Shown in pieces: positions 7,008 through 15,049 of a stretch of DNA of 18,953 nt. The position numbers were made by a program, and so were the translations under genes. Within the stretch, counting starts at the first letter, position 1. Each line of letters begins with the position of its first letter. Origin of the DNA: CAYJWS01 sp964373925 (GTDB taxonomy: Bacteria; Patescibacteriota; Patescibacteriia; Buchananbacterales; GWA2-38-13); NCBI GenBank assembly GCA_964373925.1, contig CAYJWS010000019.1, forward strand, positions 1-18,953, read 5' to 3'. The notes under the pieces are model-generated. The model had not been told where the DNA came from. It searched no databases and saw only the letters and a program-made list of their open reading frames with translations.

Positions 7008-7085
7008 GTCATCGCGAGGAGTCCCGAAAGCTTTCGGGACGACGTGGCGATCTAATATAGATTGCTTCGTCGGACTCGCAATGAC
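7008..7085. repeat. 78-bp palindromic intergenic repeat
   Basis: The ends GTCATCGCGAG (7008-7018) and CTCGCAATGAC (7075-7085) are inverted repeats matching at 10 of 11 positions. Inside are a perfect 20-bp palindrome at 7021-7040 (CCCGAAAGCTTTCGGG core) and a second hairpin (GCGATCTA with TAGATTGC). The GTCATTGCGAG...GAAGCAATCT pattern is a familiar dispersed repeat in many bacterial genomes. It lies between the 5790 terminator and the dnaX 3' end. Confidence 0.75.
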
Positions 7086-7183
7086 ACAGGGAGCGTTTAT
7101 GACCCATCAGTGAGCATGAGAATAGTTTATTTTAGCATGCACACATAAAAAGAAAAACTCTTTCCTTCACAAAAATAAACCCA

Positions 7184-8758
7184 TCACTCAATAACCGATC
7201 CGCCAAACTCCTGCGCTATGGCTTCGATTTCCTTGTCATCCTTAAAAGCACCATCCTCGCCTTCTTTTCTTTCTATAAGCACGCATTCAACCTTCATTTT
7301 CTCGCCAAGAATCTCTTGCAAAATACTCTCTATTGCGTGCTTATTTTTCATTTCTTCAACGCGTTCTTTGTGAAATGGATAATTTACCACAAGTTCTACC
7401 ACATTATTCTTCACTGATTTCGGCTTGTTTAAACGTATGAATGAAAAAAGAGTATGGTTATATTTTTTAATCTGTTCAAGAATTTGATTCCAATGCTGTG
7501 TTACCGCTTCCATGGTTGGCAAGCGCTTAGAGCCTTTGTTATTCTCCCCAACTTGTTGCGAAAAATCTTCCTGCGCAAGAGCAGGAGTTTTTGAAGCGTA
7601 TTTTTTTAAACCTTCCGCCTTAACTGATGAAGAATCATTTTGAGCTCCCGGGCCTTTCATGTCAGCTTGGCCGCAAATCTCAAGTATGGCTATTTCTATC
7701 GGAAGCTGCTCTATCGGGCTTAGGGGAATTTTTTCCTTATATTCAAGAAGTGTTTCAATAATTGAAATTATCTCGTTTGTTGAAAAATTCTTTGAAAGGC
7801 CAAGAAGCTTTAATTCATCTTCTTTTCGGACATTCATGGCATACGCGTCTAAAGACGCGCCCAAAGTGAGTAAAAGTATTTTCCTCAATCCTTCAATCGT
7901 CTCAATGATAAATCTCGTAAGGTCAACTCCTTCTGCTAAAATTCCGTTTATGAACGTTACCGCGCCCACAATATTTTTTTGCTCGAGCATTGTGATAAAC
8001 TCCAAAACAAGCTGAAAATCTGAAAATGGAATAACGAGTTTCGCCTGATCAAGCGTTATGATCTTCTCGCCAAGCGACAAAACCTGCCCCAAAAGGCTTT
8101 CTGCGTCGCGGACATAACCGCCAGACCAGCGAACGATTATTTCAATCACCTCCTTCTCAACTTTTTTTTCTTCTTTCGCGACTATATATTCAAGACGTTT
8201 TATTATTTCTTCATAACTGACTGTGCGAAAAACAAATCTTTGGCAGCGCGAAAGAATGGTTTCTGGAACCTTATGGAGTTCCGTTGTGGCCAAAATAAAC
8301 ATTGCGTGCTTTGGTGGCTCCTCAAGTGTTTTTAAGAGCGCGTTAAACGCCGATATGGAAAGCATGTGCACTTCATCAATAATAAACACCTTGTAGTTTC
8401 TTTGCGTTGGCGTAAACTTAGAGCTCTGGATGATATTTTCTCGGACATTGTCAACTCCGGTGTGCGAGGCTGCGTCAATCTCTATAACATCGAGAGAATG
8501 TCCTTCAGCTATCTCCACGCATGCCTCGCATTTTGAACATGGCTCGCTTTCCCCCTTTTTTCTGCGTAAGCAATTAACAGCCTTGGCCAAAAGCCGCGCC
8601 ATGGTTGTCTTGCCTGTTCCGCGAGGGCCAGAAAAAAGATACGCGTGGCTCACGCGATCCATTTCAAGCTCGTTTTGAAGCGTTGTTTTTATGTGTGTCT
8701 GCCCGGAAACTTCTTTGAATGTTTGCGGGCGGTATTTTCTATACAGCGCCAAAGACAT
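7184..8758 (-). CDS. dnaX: DNA polymerase III subunit gamma/tau
   Basis: This 524-residue protein is the clamp-loader ATPase that, with delta and delta', opens the sliding clamp at primed DNA. The N-terminus MSLALYRKYRPQTF is diagnostic. Walker A GPRGTGKTT is at 44-52, the zinc-binding cysteines at 63, 74, 77 and 80, Walker B with DEVH at 125-131, ATTE at 157-160 and the SRC arginine-finger motif at 170-172. Domain III follows to about 365, then a linker and a tau-like C-terminal domain. A slippery A7 run in the linker may produce a 406-residue gamma form. The start codon lacks a clear Shine-Dalgarno. The usual downstream partners ybaB and recR are absent here. Confidence 0.97.
   Translation of the reverse strand: MSLALYRKYRPQTFKEVSGQTHIKTTLQNELEMDRVSHAYLFSGPRGTGKTTMARLLAKAVNCLRRKKGESEPCSKCEACVEIAEGHSLDVIEIDAASHTGVDNVRENIIQSSKFTPTQRNYKVFIIDEVHMLSISAFNALLKTLEEPPKHAMFILATTELHKVPETILSRCQRFVFRTVSYEEIIKRLEYIVAKEEKKVEKEVIEIIVRWSGGYVRDAESLLGQVLSLGEKIITLDQAKLVIPFSDFQLVLEFITMLEQKNIVGAVTFINGILAEGVDLTRFIIETIEGLRKILLLTLGASLDAYAMNVRKEDELKLLGLSKNFSTNEIISIIETLLEYKEKIPLSPIEQLPIEIAILEICGQADMKGPGAQNDSSSVKAEGLKKYASKTPALAQEDFSQQVGENNKGSKRLPTMEAVTQHWNQILEQIKKYNHTLFSFIRLNKPKSVKNNVVELVVNYPFHKERVEEMKNKHAIESILQEILGEKMKVECVLIERKEGEDGAFKDDKEIEAIAQEFGGSVIE
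7539..7607 (-). promoter_or_regulatory. Probable -1 frameshift signal in dnaX
   Basis: On the minus strand the heptamer A-AAA-AAA (7607-7601) lies in correct phase over codons Leu384, Lys385 and Lys386. Eight nt downstream begins a hairpin: TCCTGC/GCAGGA (7586-7581 with 7574-7569), extendable by an A5/T5 pairing, and AAGG lies just upstream. A -1 slip gives 20 new codons and a TAA at 7541-7539, truncating the protein at the end of domain III as E. coli gamma is truncated. Slippage itself is inferred. Confidence 0.6.
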
Positions 8759-8906
8759 ACTTAAATTAATTTTTAATTTCTAATATCTAGTTTCTAATGT
8801 ATATTATCTGAGTGTATTTATTATATTGAAAAAATTATGTATTAGCAAATAAGTAAGAATCGCGAATTAGTGTCGCAAAATAAAAAATTGCCTTGGCTTT
8901 ACCGTG

Positions 8907-8960
8907 TTGACAAAATATACATATTTGATATAATAATTCCTGTTCTTTTTGTTCTTTACA
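8907..8960 (+). promoter_or_regulatory. Strong promoter with double BoxA-like leader for the 8987 gene
   Basis: TTGACA (8907-8912), a 16-bp spacer and TATAAT (8929-8934) are followed by two tandem copies of the leader motif: TGTTCTTTTT (8941-8950) and TGTTCTTTACA (8950-8960). TAGGAG then precedes ATG 8987. Confidence 0.78.
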
Positions 8961-8986
8961 TGTGCAATACTTTTTAGGAGTTTTTC

Positions 8987-9472
8987 ATGAAATCTGTTTT
9001 AAGGGAATTATTTCGCGAAATTGATGCTGTACTCATTGACGAATCAACCGAGCCTGACGCGAAAGTCACGCACTGCGATCGTATTGTTGGAAAGTGTTCA
9101 GACGAAACCAAAAAAATTTATATCCTAAGAGAAAAAGTGAGCCAAGAAAACCGCGAGATTGCTTCTCAAATGCTATTGCTAGTTGCTCAAGCAATAAAGC
9201 AGTTGCCCCCTCCTCCGCCACCAGCGGAATTTGAGCAGATGCAAAATAAATCTTCGCGGCTTTGTATCAAAGAAAAATTTCTTGGAGAACTTTTTTGGTA
9301 TTCGCTAAGACAAGAATTTCCTCAGTTATTTGATCGGGCATCTATTGGCATTCGAAAAGGATGGAAGGTAGTTTGGACAGACCAAGAGAATGAAGCAGAA
9401 AATTTCATGTCATTTATTGATGAATTAAAAAAATCCGTTTCTGGAGAGTTGAACAAAGAAAAACTCAACTAG
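8987..9472 (+). CDS. Small two-part protein of unknown function with a hexaproline linker
   Basis: The 161-residue product is unrecognised. An acidic helical N-terminal half (about 1-72) is joined by six consecutive prolines (residues 74-79) to a second half with aromatic and charged residues (FLGELFWYSLRQEFPQLF; GWKVVWTD). No signal peptide, membrane segment or metal motif is seen. The run of prolines would need elongation factor P for smooth translation and probably acts as a rigid spacer. It forms a single-gene unit with strong promoter, BoxA-like leader, good Shine-Dalgarno and terminator, immediately before the similarly built NYN gene. Confidence 0.8.
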   Translation: MKSVLRELFREIDAVLIDESTEPDAKVTHCDRIVGKCSDETKKIYILREKVSQENREIASQMLLLVAQAIKQLPPPPPPAEFEQMQNKSSRLCIKEKFLGELFWYSLRQEFPQLFDRASIGIRKGWKVVWTDQENEAENFMSFIDELKKSVSGELNKEKLN

Positions 9473-9479
9473 TTTTATC

Positions 9480-9508
9480 GAAGCACATCAAATAGATGTG
9501 CTTCTTTT
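9480..9508 (+). terminator. Intrinsic terminator after the 8987 gene
   Basis: GAAGCACATC (9480-9489) pairs perfectly with GATGTGCTTC (9495-9504) around a 5-nt loop and is followed by TTTT. It begins 8 nt after the stop codon. Confidence 0.9.
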
Positions 9509-9566
9509 CATAAACCGCTTATTTCAGACTTTTGTAATAAAAAAATAAAATTATTTCCACAATTTC

Positions 9567-9626
9567 TTGACTAAAAATAAAATTTATAGTATAATCATCA
9601 TACTTCTATTTGTTCCTTAAAATACA
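9567..9626 (+). promoter_or_regulatory. Strong promoter with BoxA-like leader for the NYN-domain gene
   Basis: TTGACT (9567-9572), a 17-bp spacer and TATAAT (9590-9595) are followed by TTGTTCCTTAAAATACA (9610-9626), a variant of the BoxA-like leader also seen near 48-64. AAGGAG (9639-9644) lies 8 nt before the TTG start at 9653. Confidence 0.78.
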
Positions 9627-9652
9627 ACGTTTTAACACAAGGAGATTCGCAA

Positions 9653-11383
9653 TTGAGTATAGCGCCTGCGTTCGTTCAAATGCATCACGATATTCTTAAT
9701 GTCAAGAAAAAAATCTTGATAATAGGGGGATATCAAAAAGAATATCCCTTGGAAGTCCTCAAGAGCCCGCGTTTTATCTTTTGGTTTGTTGACAATTGTT
9801 CTCGGCGACAAACAATGAAAATTCCTGATGGTGTAGGGCATATAATCATGCATGGCTCTACTCCTCGGGTTTTGGCTATAAGAATTGACAATATAAGACC
9901 TGACTCTGTTCCATTGTCTAAATTTCCAAACGAACTCGGAAGAATTGGAGATTATCTCCTCAAGGTTGCCAAAAATGAGGCATTGAACGGAGAATCCCAT
10001 ATCCCAACAGATTCTTTGAAAACCAATGACTCAACTCAAGCCCAACAAGTGGATAATAAGGCGGACGAAGTCACGCCCAGAAAGAGGAAGATAGCTGGAA
10101 AGGGTGTGATTACAAATTTCATCACACAAAACGCGAATTTTTCACCAGATGAAGTTGGAAAAGAAATGAAGCGCCTGCTCGAGCTTGCGCAAAAAGAGGG
10201 AATCACGACAACACTCTCTTCTCTCTATCAGACATTTCGAAAGGTGCGCCTTAAAAAAGAATCAGAAAAATGTAATGAATTAGTAGCAGAAGCCGTGCCC
10301 AAAGAGCCTCAAGCAATAGATACTCCACCGCACATTGCAGTCGCAATAAAATCTGAAGAGCCAAAAGTCACAATCAATGAAAAAACCCTTGCTCTCCCTA
10401 TTGAGGCAAAAATTGATGAAAGTGACGATTGGTACGATCCCAATGAGTCAGTTTGGATAAGTTTTTATCCAGATAAACCCTTAGCGGACAATGAAAAAGC
10501 CGAAGCTATCATACCAAGAACCGAAGAAATTGATGAGAACCTTGTTCCGAAAAAAACATACCGAAAATACTTTGGGCTCATAAGCTCATTTGCAAAACAA
10601 AAGACCGTCTTGCCCTCAAGCAGAATAGTTGACAGTATTGTTGAGCTTGAGTATAAACGCACCGGCGAGTTTCCGGTTGATATCCCCTGCTTTCTTGAGC
10701 CAAGATCCACTGCTTGGCTTGCGTATAGCTTTGACCATGTCCGATACCGCAAAGAACGGCTTGTTTCCACAAGCATGCTTAAAAGGTACGAAGAGAGGTT
10801 GGGCTTTCTTGAGTCTCAATACGCGCAATTCCAGTCATTTATGGTACGAGCGAAAGATATTATCCAGGTTCAGGATATGCTTGTAGTCTTTGATTTCCAA
10901 AATTTTGACGCAAGCCGAAGAAAATTCGGATTGGAGATCCACCCTTCAACGGTCGTTGATCGCGCCTCGCGCTACATGACGCAAAATCCGCGGAGAATTG
11001 TAAGGTCAATAATCGTTGATTTTGACTATGTGCACCATAGAAAATGGAAAACTATGCAGAGTTTTGAATTTTACGCCGTACCGGAAAAAATGCGAACAGT
11101 TCCGAATCCAAGCGGTATTGGCACCATGGAGATTGCGACCAACCCCACCGACCAGGTAATCTATAAGGCGACCTATGAGGCAATCGAGAAATTCAAACTT
11201 GAGCCGGGAAGCCTCGTAGTGCTTGTTACGGGAGACCATCACTTTGTTCCTCTTCTGCGAGACTTGGGCCAGCTGGGATTTGAAACCATGATTATAGGCC
11301 ATGCCGACTCCACGTCGGAGGCCATGACGGTCAAACCCAACTACTATCTTGACCTCGCCCATATATCAGGCTCAAGGTTTTAG
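9653..11383 (+). CDS. Multidomain protein with C-terminal NYN (PIN-like) nuclease domain
   Basis: The 576-residue protein ends in a NYN domain of the LabA/PIN-like RNase group: VVFDFQNFD (Asp414, Asn417), a VDFDYVHH strand (Asp456), Asp500 and TGDHHFVPLL (Asp528), followed by a conserved-looking LGFETMIIG strand. The usual second acid of the SGDxDF motif is replaced by His530. Residues about 18-100 start with KKKILIIGG and look like a small Rossmann-type domain, perhaps DUF2325-like; this is tentative. Residues 110-150 and 210-290 are low-complexity or charged linkers around a possible helical DNA- or RNA-binding module (150-205). The TTG start is fixed by AAGGAG 8 nt upstream. A role in RNA cleavage or RNA sensing is inferred. 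Confidence 0.82.
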   Translation: MSIAPAFVQMHHDILNVKKKILIIGGYQKEYPLEVLKSPRFIFWFVDNCSRRQTMKIPDGVGHIIMHGSTPRVLAIRIDNIRPDSVPLSKFPNELGRIGDYLLKVAKNEALNGESHIPTDSLKTNDSTQAQQVDNKADEVTPRKRKIAGKGVITNFITQNANFSPDEVGKEMKRLLELAQKEGITTTLSSLYQTFRKVRLKKESEKCNELVAEAVPKEPQAIDTPPHIAVAIKSEEPKVTINEKTLALPIEAKIDESDDWYDPNESVWISFYPDKPLADNEKAEAIIPRTEEIDENLVPKKTYRKYFGLISSFAKQKTVLPSSRIVDSIVELEYKRTGEFPVDIPCFLEPRSTAWLAYSFDHVRYRKERLVSTSMLKRYEERLGFLESQYAQFQSFMVRAKDIIQVQDMLVVFDFQNFDASRRKFGLEIHPSTVVDRASRYMTQNPRRIVRSIIVDFDYVHHRKWKTMQSFEFYAVPEKMRTVPNPSGIGTMEIATNPTDQVIYKATYEAIEKFKLEPGSLVVLVTGDHHFVPLLRDLGQLGFETMIIGHADSTSEAMTVKPNYYLDLAHISGSRF

Positions 11384-11408
11384 AGTTTGCGCCCAACCAC
11401 ACACAATA

Positions 11409-11438
11409 CCCCCATTCTTAAACAAGAATGGGGGTTTT
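11409..11438 (+). terminator. Intrinsic terminator after the NYN gene
   Basis: CCCCCATTCTT (11409-11419) pairs perfectly with AAGAATGGGGG (11424-11434) around a 4-nt loop, followed by TTTT. Confidence 0.92.
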
Positions 11439-11501
11439 ATTATTGGGAAAATCAAGACACATTCAATTTTCAATAATGCGCTCGAATCTATCCGTTTCGA
11501 T

Positions 11502-12143
11502 TCAACGCTTTATAATATTTTCAACTGCTGCCCAAAGGCTCTTTGAATTTTTCGGAATAAGAATAACTACTTCATCGCCAGCTTGGCCGCGAAAATATGT
11601 TACCGATGCAGTAAGGAGCTTCCATCGCCGTGAGTCTGAAACCGCGTACCAATCGCCTGTTATTTCATCTTGTAATAACACCGATTTTAACTTATCACGG
11701 TCAATGGGACCTATTTGCTTATAGATAAATGAACCGTTTTTTGTAATAGTAAGCTTCAGTATATCGCCCTCTACGAGCTTGGATTTTGAGGCATAGTTAG
11801 GAGGAATGCTATATTCTTTTCCATCCGATCCAACCATAAATTCTCCATTAAACACTCCCTCGATTATCCTGTCCGCGTCATCAGATGCCGGGATATTTGT
11901 AGCTTTTGAGATGCGAGTTTTGAGCGATGAGATATCAACATTTTTTGAATAGAGAACTTCAAGAGCGCGACGGATATTGTTTTGCGTCTCCTCTAAAACG
12001 TTCCTCAAAATATCAACATGCTCCTTGCCATCTTTGCCGGTTTCGCTCTTTTCAACCGCCTCCTTAAGAGCGTCATTATTAAGCTCTATGTCATTTAAGA
12101 GATCTTTTATGGGATCGCTTGTTTTTTTATTTTTTTCCTTCAT
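11502..12143 (-). CDS. Two-domain protein of unknown function (CPR-type conserved hypothetical)
   Basis: The 213-residue protein has a charged helical, probably coiled-coil N-terminal half (1-90) and a beta-rich C-terminal half with the segments IIEGVFNGEFMVG, GKEYSIPPNYASKSKLVEGD, IYKQIGP and TYFRGQAGDEVVILIPKN. I associate this arrangement with a protein common in Parcubacteria-type genomes, without a known function; that memory is not a database result. It is cytosolic, with no signal or membrane segment. It lies 93 nt downstream of the methyltransferase gene on the same strand. Its ATG has no clear Shine-Dalgarno. Confidence 0.8.
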   Translation of the reverse strand: MKEKNKKTSDPIKDLLNDIELNNDALKEAVEKSETGKDGKEHVDILRNVLEETQNNIRRALEVLYSKNVDISSLKTRISKATNIPASDDADRIIEGVFNGEFMVGSDGKEYSIPPNYASKSKLVEGDILKLTITKNGSFIYKQIGPIDRDKLKSVLLQDEITGDWYAVSDSRRWKLLTASVTYFRGQAGDEVVILIPKNSKSLWAAVENIIKR

Positions 12144-12236
12144 ACTTCTATTTTTTGTTTTTTGGCATTCTTTATATCTTTGTATTTCTCAACTAAAATA
12201 CCATGTTGTGCATATCTTTTATTATACAATAATGGT

Positions 12237-12800
12237 TTATTTTTGTACAGAGTTATCTTTTATGGTGTAGAGATATATTTTTATATCATTATTGCTTGGC
12301 CTATCTATTCTATCGGGTGTCCAACCTGGAATGAGCCACGCGCAAGATATTATCCTTGTCCCCGGCCTAAGTTCGCTCGTATATTTTTCTTTCAGCTTGA
12401 TCATGGCCTTTGGAAGCAGAAAGCTTACAATAACATCTGCGTCTGACAAGTTTTCTTTAAAAAAATTCTTACATTTCACCCGAACCTTGCCTCGCAGCCC
12501 TACGAGAATAATTTTAACATACGAGTATATATATGGCAAGAAAGCTATCTCATATCCTGTGGCGCTGACCCCATAATCCCTTCCTGCGGCAATGATTATC
12601 CTCCCATCGCCAGATCCAAGGTCGTATAAAACCTCGCCCCTATTAAGATGTGCCAAAGCAAGCGCCCGAATAACGTCTTTTTTCCTTAATGGTACCCATG
12701 GAGCAGCCAAAATTCCCGCGTACGCCATTGTCCCGACCAATAAAAAAATTATGCCAAGCGCAATAAGCAAAAACAAGAAATTTTTTAATATCTCTAGCAT
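12237..12800 (-). CDS. Membrane-anchored SAM-dependent methyltransferase
   Basis: The 187-residue protein has one N-terminal transmembrane helix (about 7-30), then APWVPLRKKDVIRALALA leading to methyltransferase motif I DLGSGDGR (60-67), an acidic post-I residue (Glu84 in TGYEI), and NFFKENLSDADVIVSFLLP around 112-130 corresponding to motifs II-III. This organisation resembles small membrane-bound protein-lysine methyltransferases of the FAM173/ATPSCKMT-like group; the true substrate is unknown. Its promoter region is shared with the divergent corA gene. Confidence 0.82.
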   Translation of the reverse strand: MLEILKNFLFLLIALGIIFLLVGTMAYAGILAAPWVPLRKKDVIRALALAHLNRGEVLYDLGSGDGRIIIAAGRDYGVSATGYEIAFLPYIYSYVKIILVGLRGKVRVKCKNFFKENLSDADVIVSFLLPKAMIKLKEKYTSELRPGTRIISCAWLIPGWTPDRIDRPSNNDIKIYLYTIKDNSVQK

Positions 12801-12804
12801 TTTC

Positions 12805-12837
12805 TGTATTTAAAATATTACTTATGGTATAATTATA
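12805..12837. promoter_or_regulatory. Divergent promoter region, methyltransferase and corA
   Basis: TATAAT at 12828-12833 faces corA (+), with only a weak -35 (TGTATT, 12805-12810). A TATAAT on the minus strand (12837-12832) faces the methyltransferase gene, so the two -10 boxes overlap. The transcripts are likely to compete. Neither leader carries the BoxA-like element. Confidence 0.45.
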
Positions 12838-12872
12838 AATGAAAATAAATAAAAGTTAAAGCTGGATAAAAA

Positions 12873-13802
12873 ATGACAAAAATAAAAAGAATACATTTTC
12901 AAAACTTTGATTGGATTGATATTATCGATCCCACGCGTTATGATATGGAGGAGCTTCAGGAAAACTATAACTTTCACATACTTGACATTAAGGAATGCTT
13001 GCATTTTTCCAAACGGTCAAAAGTTGACATCTACAGCGATTACGCTTTCCTTATCCTGCATTTTCCAATATACAACCGGTCAAACAGACAAATAGCATCC
13101 GGACAGATTAAATTCTTTATATCAAAAAATATTCTGGTTACTGTTCACAACCAGGAATTCCCAACGCTCCATGAACTTAGAAAGCTTTTTGAGGTTGCAA
13201 GCGATATTAGGAAAAAATTTAACCAAGGATCTCCCGAGAAGCTTATGTATGAAATACTCAACCGGCTTTTCATGTACTGCTTTCCCATGATTGACCATCT
13301 TATTGAAGACTGCGATGCCATTGACAATAAAATATTTTCCGGAAAAGAAAGCGGGCTTATTTCCGAAATTCTTCTTATACGAAGGAATATTACTGATTTT
13401 AGAAAGATAATGCAGGTGCACAAAAATATCACTAAAAAAATCTCCGGCTATTTCAAGGAAAGCCCGCTCTTTGTCATGAAACCGCAAGACAATTATTTTG
13501 AAATTCTTGTAGATTACTCAAAGGAAATTTGGGACACTCTGGAAAACTTAAAAGAGCGCATTGAAGCGCTGCAAGATTCCAATGAATCACAGATATCTTT
13601 TAAACTCTCCAATATCATGAAAACACTTACGATAATCTCTGTTTTTACCTTTCCCCTTACACTATTTGCAACAATATTTTCCATAAATCCTCCAGGCATG
13701 CCCTTTATCCACTCTCCTTATGGATTTTGGATAGTGATAATGCTTATGGGAATTATCCTGCTTTCCATGGCAATAATTTTCAAAAGAAAGCGATGGTTTT
13801 AA
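12873..13802 (+). CDS. corA: CorA-family divalent cation channel
   Basis: The 309-residue protein fits the CorA/Mrs2 fold: a soluble N-terminal alpha/beta domain, a long helical stalk (about 140-245), and two C-terminal transmembrane helices (about 247-267 and 283-303) ending in a basic tail KRKRWF. CorA proteins form pentameric Mg/Co channels. The loop signature normally GMN, which forms the selectivity filter, reads Ser270-Ile271-Asn272 (ATIFSINPPGMPF), so ion preference may differ. A weak CTGGA precedes ATG 12873. Its TAA is only one base from the stop of the convergent glycosyltransferase gene, with no terminator between, so antisense read-through is possible. Confidence 0.88.
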   Translation: MTKIKRIHFQNFDWIDIIDPTRYDMEELQENYNFHILDIKECLHFSKRSKVDIYSDYAFLILHFPIYNRSNRQIASGQIKFFISKNILVTVHNQEFPTLHELRKLFEVASDIRKKFNQGSPEKLMYEILNRLFMYCFPMIDHLIEDCDAIDNKIFSGKESGLISEILLIRRNITDFRKIMQVHKNITKKISGYFKESPLFVMKPQDNYFEILVDYSKEIWDTLENLKERIEALQDSNESQISFKLSNIMKTLTIISVFTFPLTLFATIFSINPPGMPFIHSPYGFWIVIMLMGIILLSMAIIFKRKRWF

Positions 13803-13803
13803 G

Positions 13804-14922
13804 TTACGCAAGCTTTTGGCGGATACATTCCGCAATAGATCGGGCGGCATACGGCTTTCCGAGAGTTGCGCATATATGGCTCATTTCACTGAGCTTTTTT
13901 TTATTTTTGCCCGCGTCATTAAGCCAACTTATGATTTTTTCAGTTGAATCCAGACGCACCCCCGCCCCAGCTCGCTCCAAAAAATCCGCGTTATCCTCCT
14001 CCTGTCCGGGAATAATTTTATAAATAATCATCGGCAGGGCGCAGGCAAGGCATTCTGAAACAGTCAACCCGCCAGCCTTTGAAATAATAACATCCGATGC
14101 CGCCATAAGATCTTGTATTTTTTCAACAAAACCAAACGCTAAAACTCTTGACGGGTCTATAAATTTGGCATTTACGAGCATTGTCTGAAGCTTTTTATCT
14201 CTTCCGCAGACAATGATGCAGTAAAGCGCCGCGTTGCCGTCAACAAGGCCGTTTACTGTTTTTTTCAAATCGGAAAAAGTAAGCCTTCCGCCGACAATAA
14301 GAACGGTCATGGCGGATTTTTCAAATCCGATTTTCTTTGATGCTGCTTCGCGCGACAAGAGCTTTTGGAATTTTTCTTCAATGGGAATTCCGCTTACCAT
14401 TATTGTATCTTCGGATACTCCGAAAGCCTTGATAATATCTTTTACGCTATCGGTTGCCGCGAAATAATAATTTACGTCGTCATTCACCCACAGCCTGTGG
14501 CATCCGTAATCGGTAATGACGTTTGCCGAGGGAATATTTATAATGTCTCTATGCTTAGCGTATGTAAGAAGCTGTATTGGAAAAGGATGCGTAGAAATAA
14601 TAAAATCAGGCTTGAATTCTTTTATAAAGCCTATGAGCTTTGATTCAACGGATAATTTTGAAATAATGATGGGTATTTTTGACTGGCGCGCCTTTACGTC
14701 AAAATACTCATACATCATGCGCCACACGTCAGGCACTTTTGTGCTTAAAAAATTATAGCTTTCTTCAAAAAATTTCTTAAAACCCAAGGATCCAAAGTCC
14801 AAAACATTGATATTTCTCACGTCAATTTCGCTCCCAAATTTTCGCAGAGCTTCTTCTATCGCATACGCCGCCTTAATATGCCCCATGCCGCCTCCTCCGC
14901 ATAATAGTAAAACTTTTTTCAT
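13804..14922 (-). CDS. MGDG-synthase-like glycosyltransferase (GT28 family)
   Basis: The 372-residue protein matches the monogalactosyl-/processive diacylglycerol glycosyltransferase family: a glycine-rich N-terminal loop GGGGMGH (9-15), TDYGCHRLW (137-145), SGIPIEEKF (about 177-185), the donor-binding SKAGGLTVSECLA (281-293) and PGQEEDN (305-311). It probably transfers a sugar from a nucleotide sugar to diacylglycerol at the inner membrane face, making glycolipid. ATG 14922 is preferred because AGGA lies 4 nt upstream; ATGs at 14943 and 14934 would add a few residues. A 41-codon frame that looks like the lost tail of the upstream GT4 gene ends one base before this ATG. Confidence 0.88.
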   Translation of the reverse strand: MKKVLLLCGGGGMGHIKAAYAIEEALRKFGSEIDVRNINVLDFGSLGFKKFFEESYNFLSTKVPDVWRMMYEYFDVKARQSKIPIIISKLSVESKLIGFIKEFKPDFIISTHPFPIQLLTYAKHRDIINIPSANVITDYGCHRLWVNDDVNYYFAATDSVKDIIKAFGVSEDTIMVSGIPIEEKFQKLLSREAASKKIGFEKSAMTVLIVGGRLTFSDLKKTVNGLVDGNAALYCIIVCGRDKKLQTMLVNAKFIDPSRVLAFGFVEKIQDLMAASDVIISKAGGLTVSECLACALPMIIYKIIPGQEEDNADFLERAGAGVRLDSTEKIISWLNDAGKNKKKLSEMSHICATLGKPYAARSIAECIRQKLA

Positions 14923-14923
14923 T

Positions 14924-15049
14924 TTATCCTGCATGAAATACATTTTTAATTCTCTGAAAGCATTCGGAGAATATAAGATCTTTCATTCCCCGAAGCTCTT
15001 TATCTCCCTTCTCCGCCAGCTGGCGGATTCGGTGGATTCCCTCATATTT
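14924..15049 (-). pseudogene. Frameshifted C-terminal tail of the GT4 glycosyltransferase
   Basis: A 41-codon frame without its own start continues the GT4 reading frame if one A of the A4 run at 15050-15047 is removed. It then reads MKYEGIHRIRQL, later MKDLIFSECFQRIKNVF, and stops at TAA 14926-14924, one base before the next gene's ATG. That tight junction is what an intact operon would show. Either a true mutation, a sequencing error or programmed slippage could explain it. Confidence 0.5.
15012..15027. repeat. Short perfect palindrome
   Basis: TCCGCCAGCTGGCGGA is a 16-bp perfect palindrome centred on AGCT, within the frameshifted GT4 tail. It belongs to the same style as the palindromes at 7021-7040 and 15054-15073. 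Confidence 0.75.

Noticed and set aside
7659..8015. 118-codon + strand frame opposite dnaX
   Set aside because: It is an antisense shadow of dnaX domain III with serine-rich composition and no start signals.
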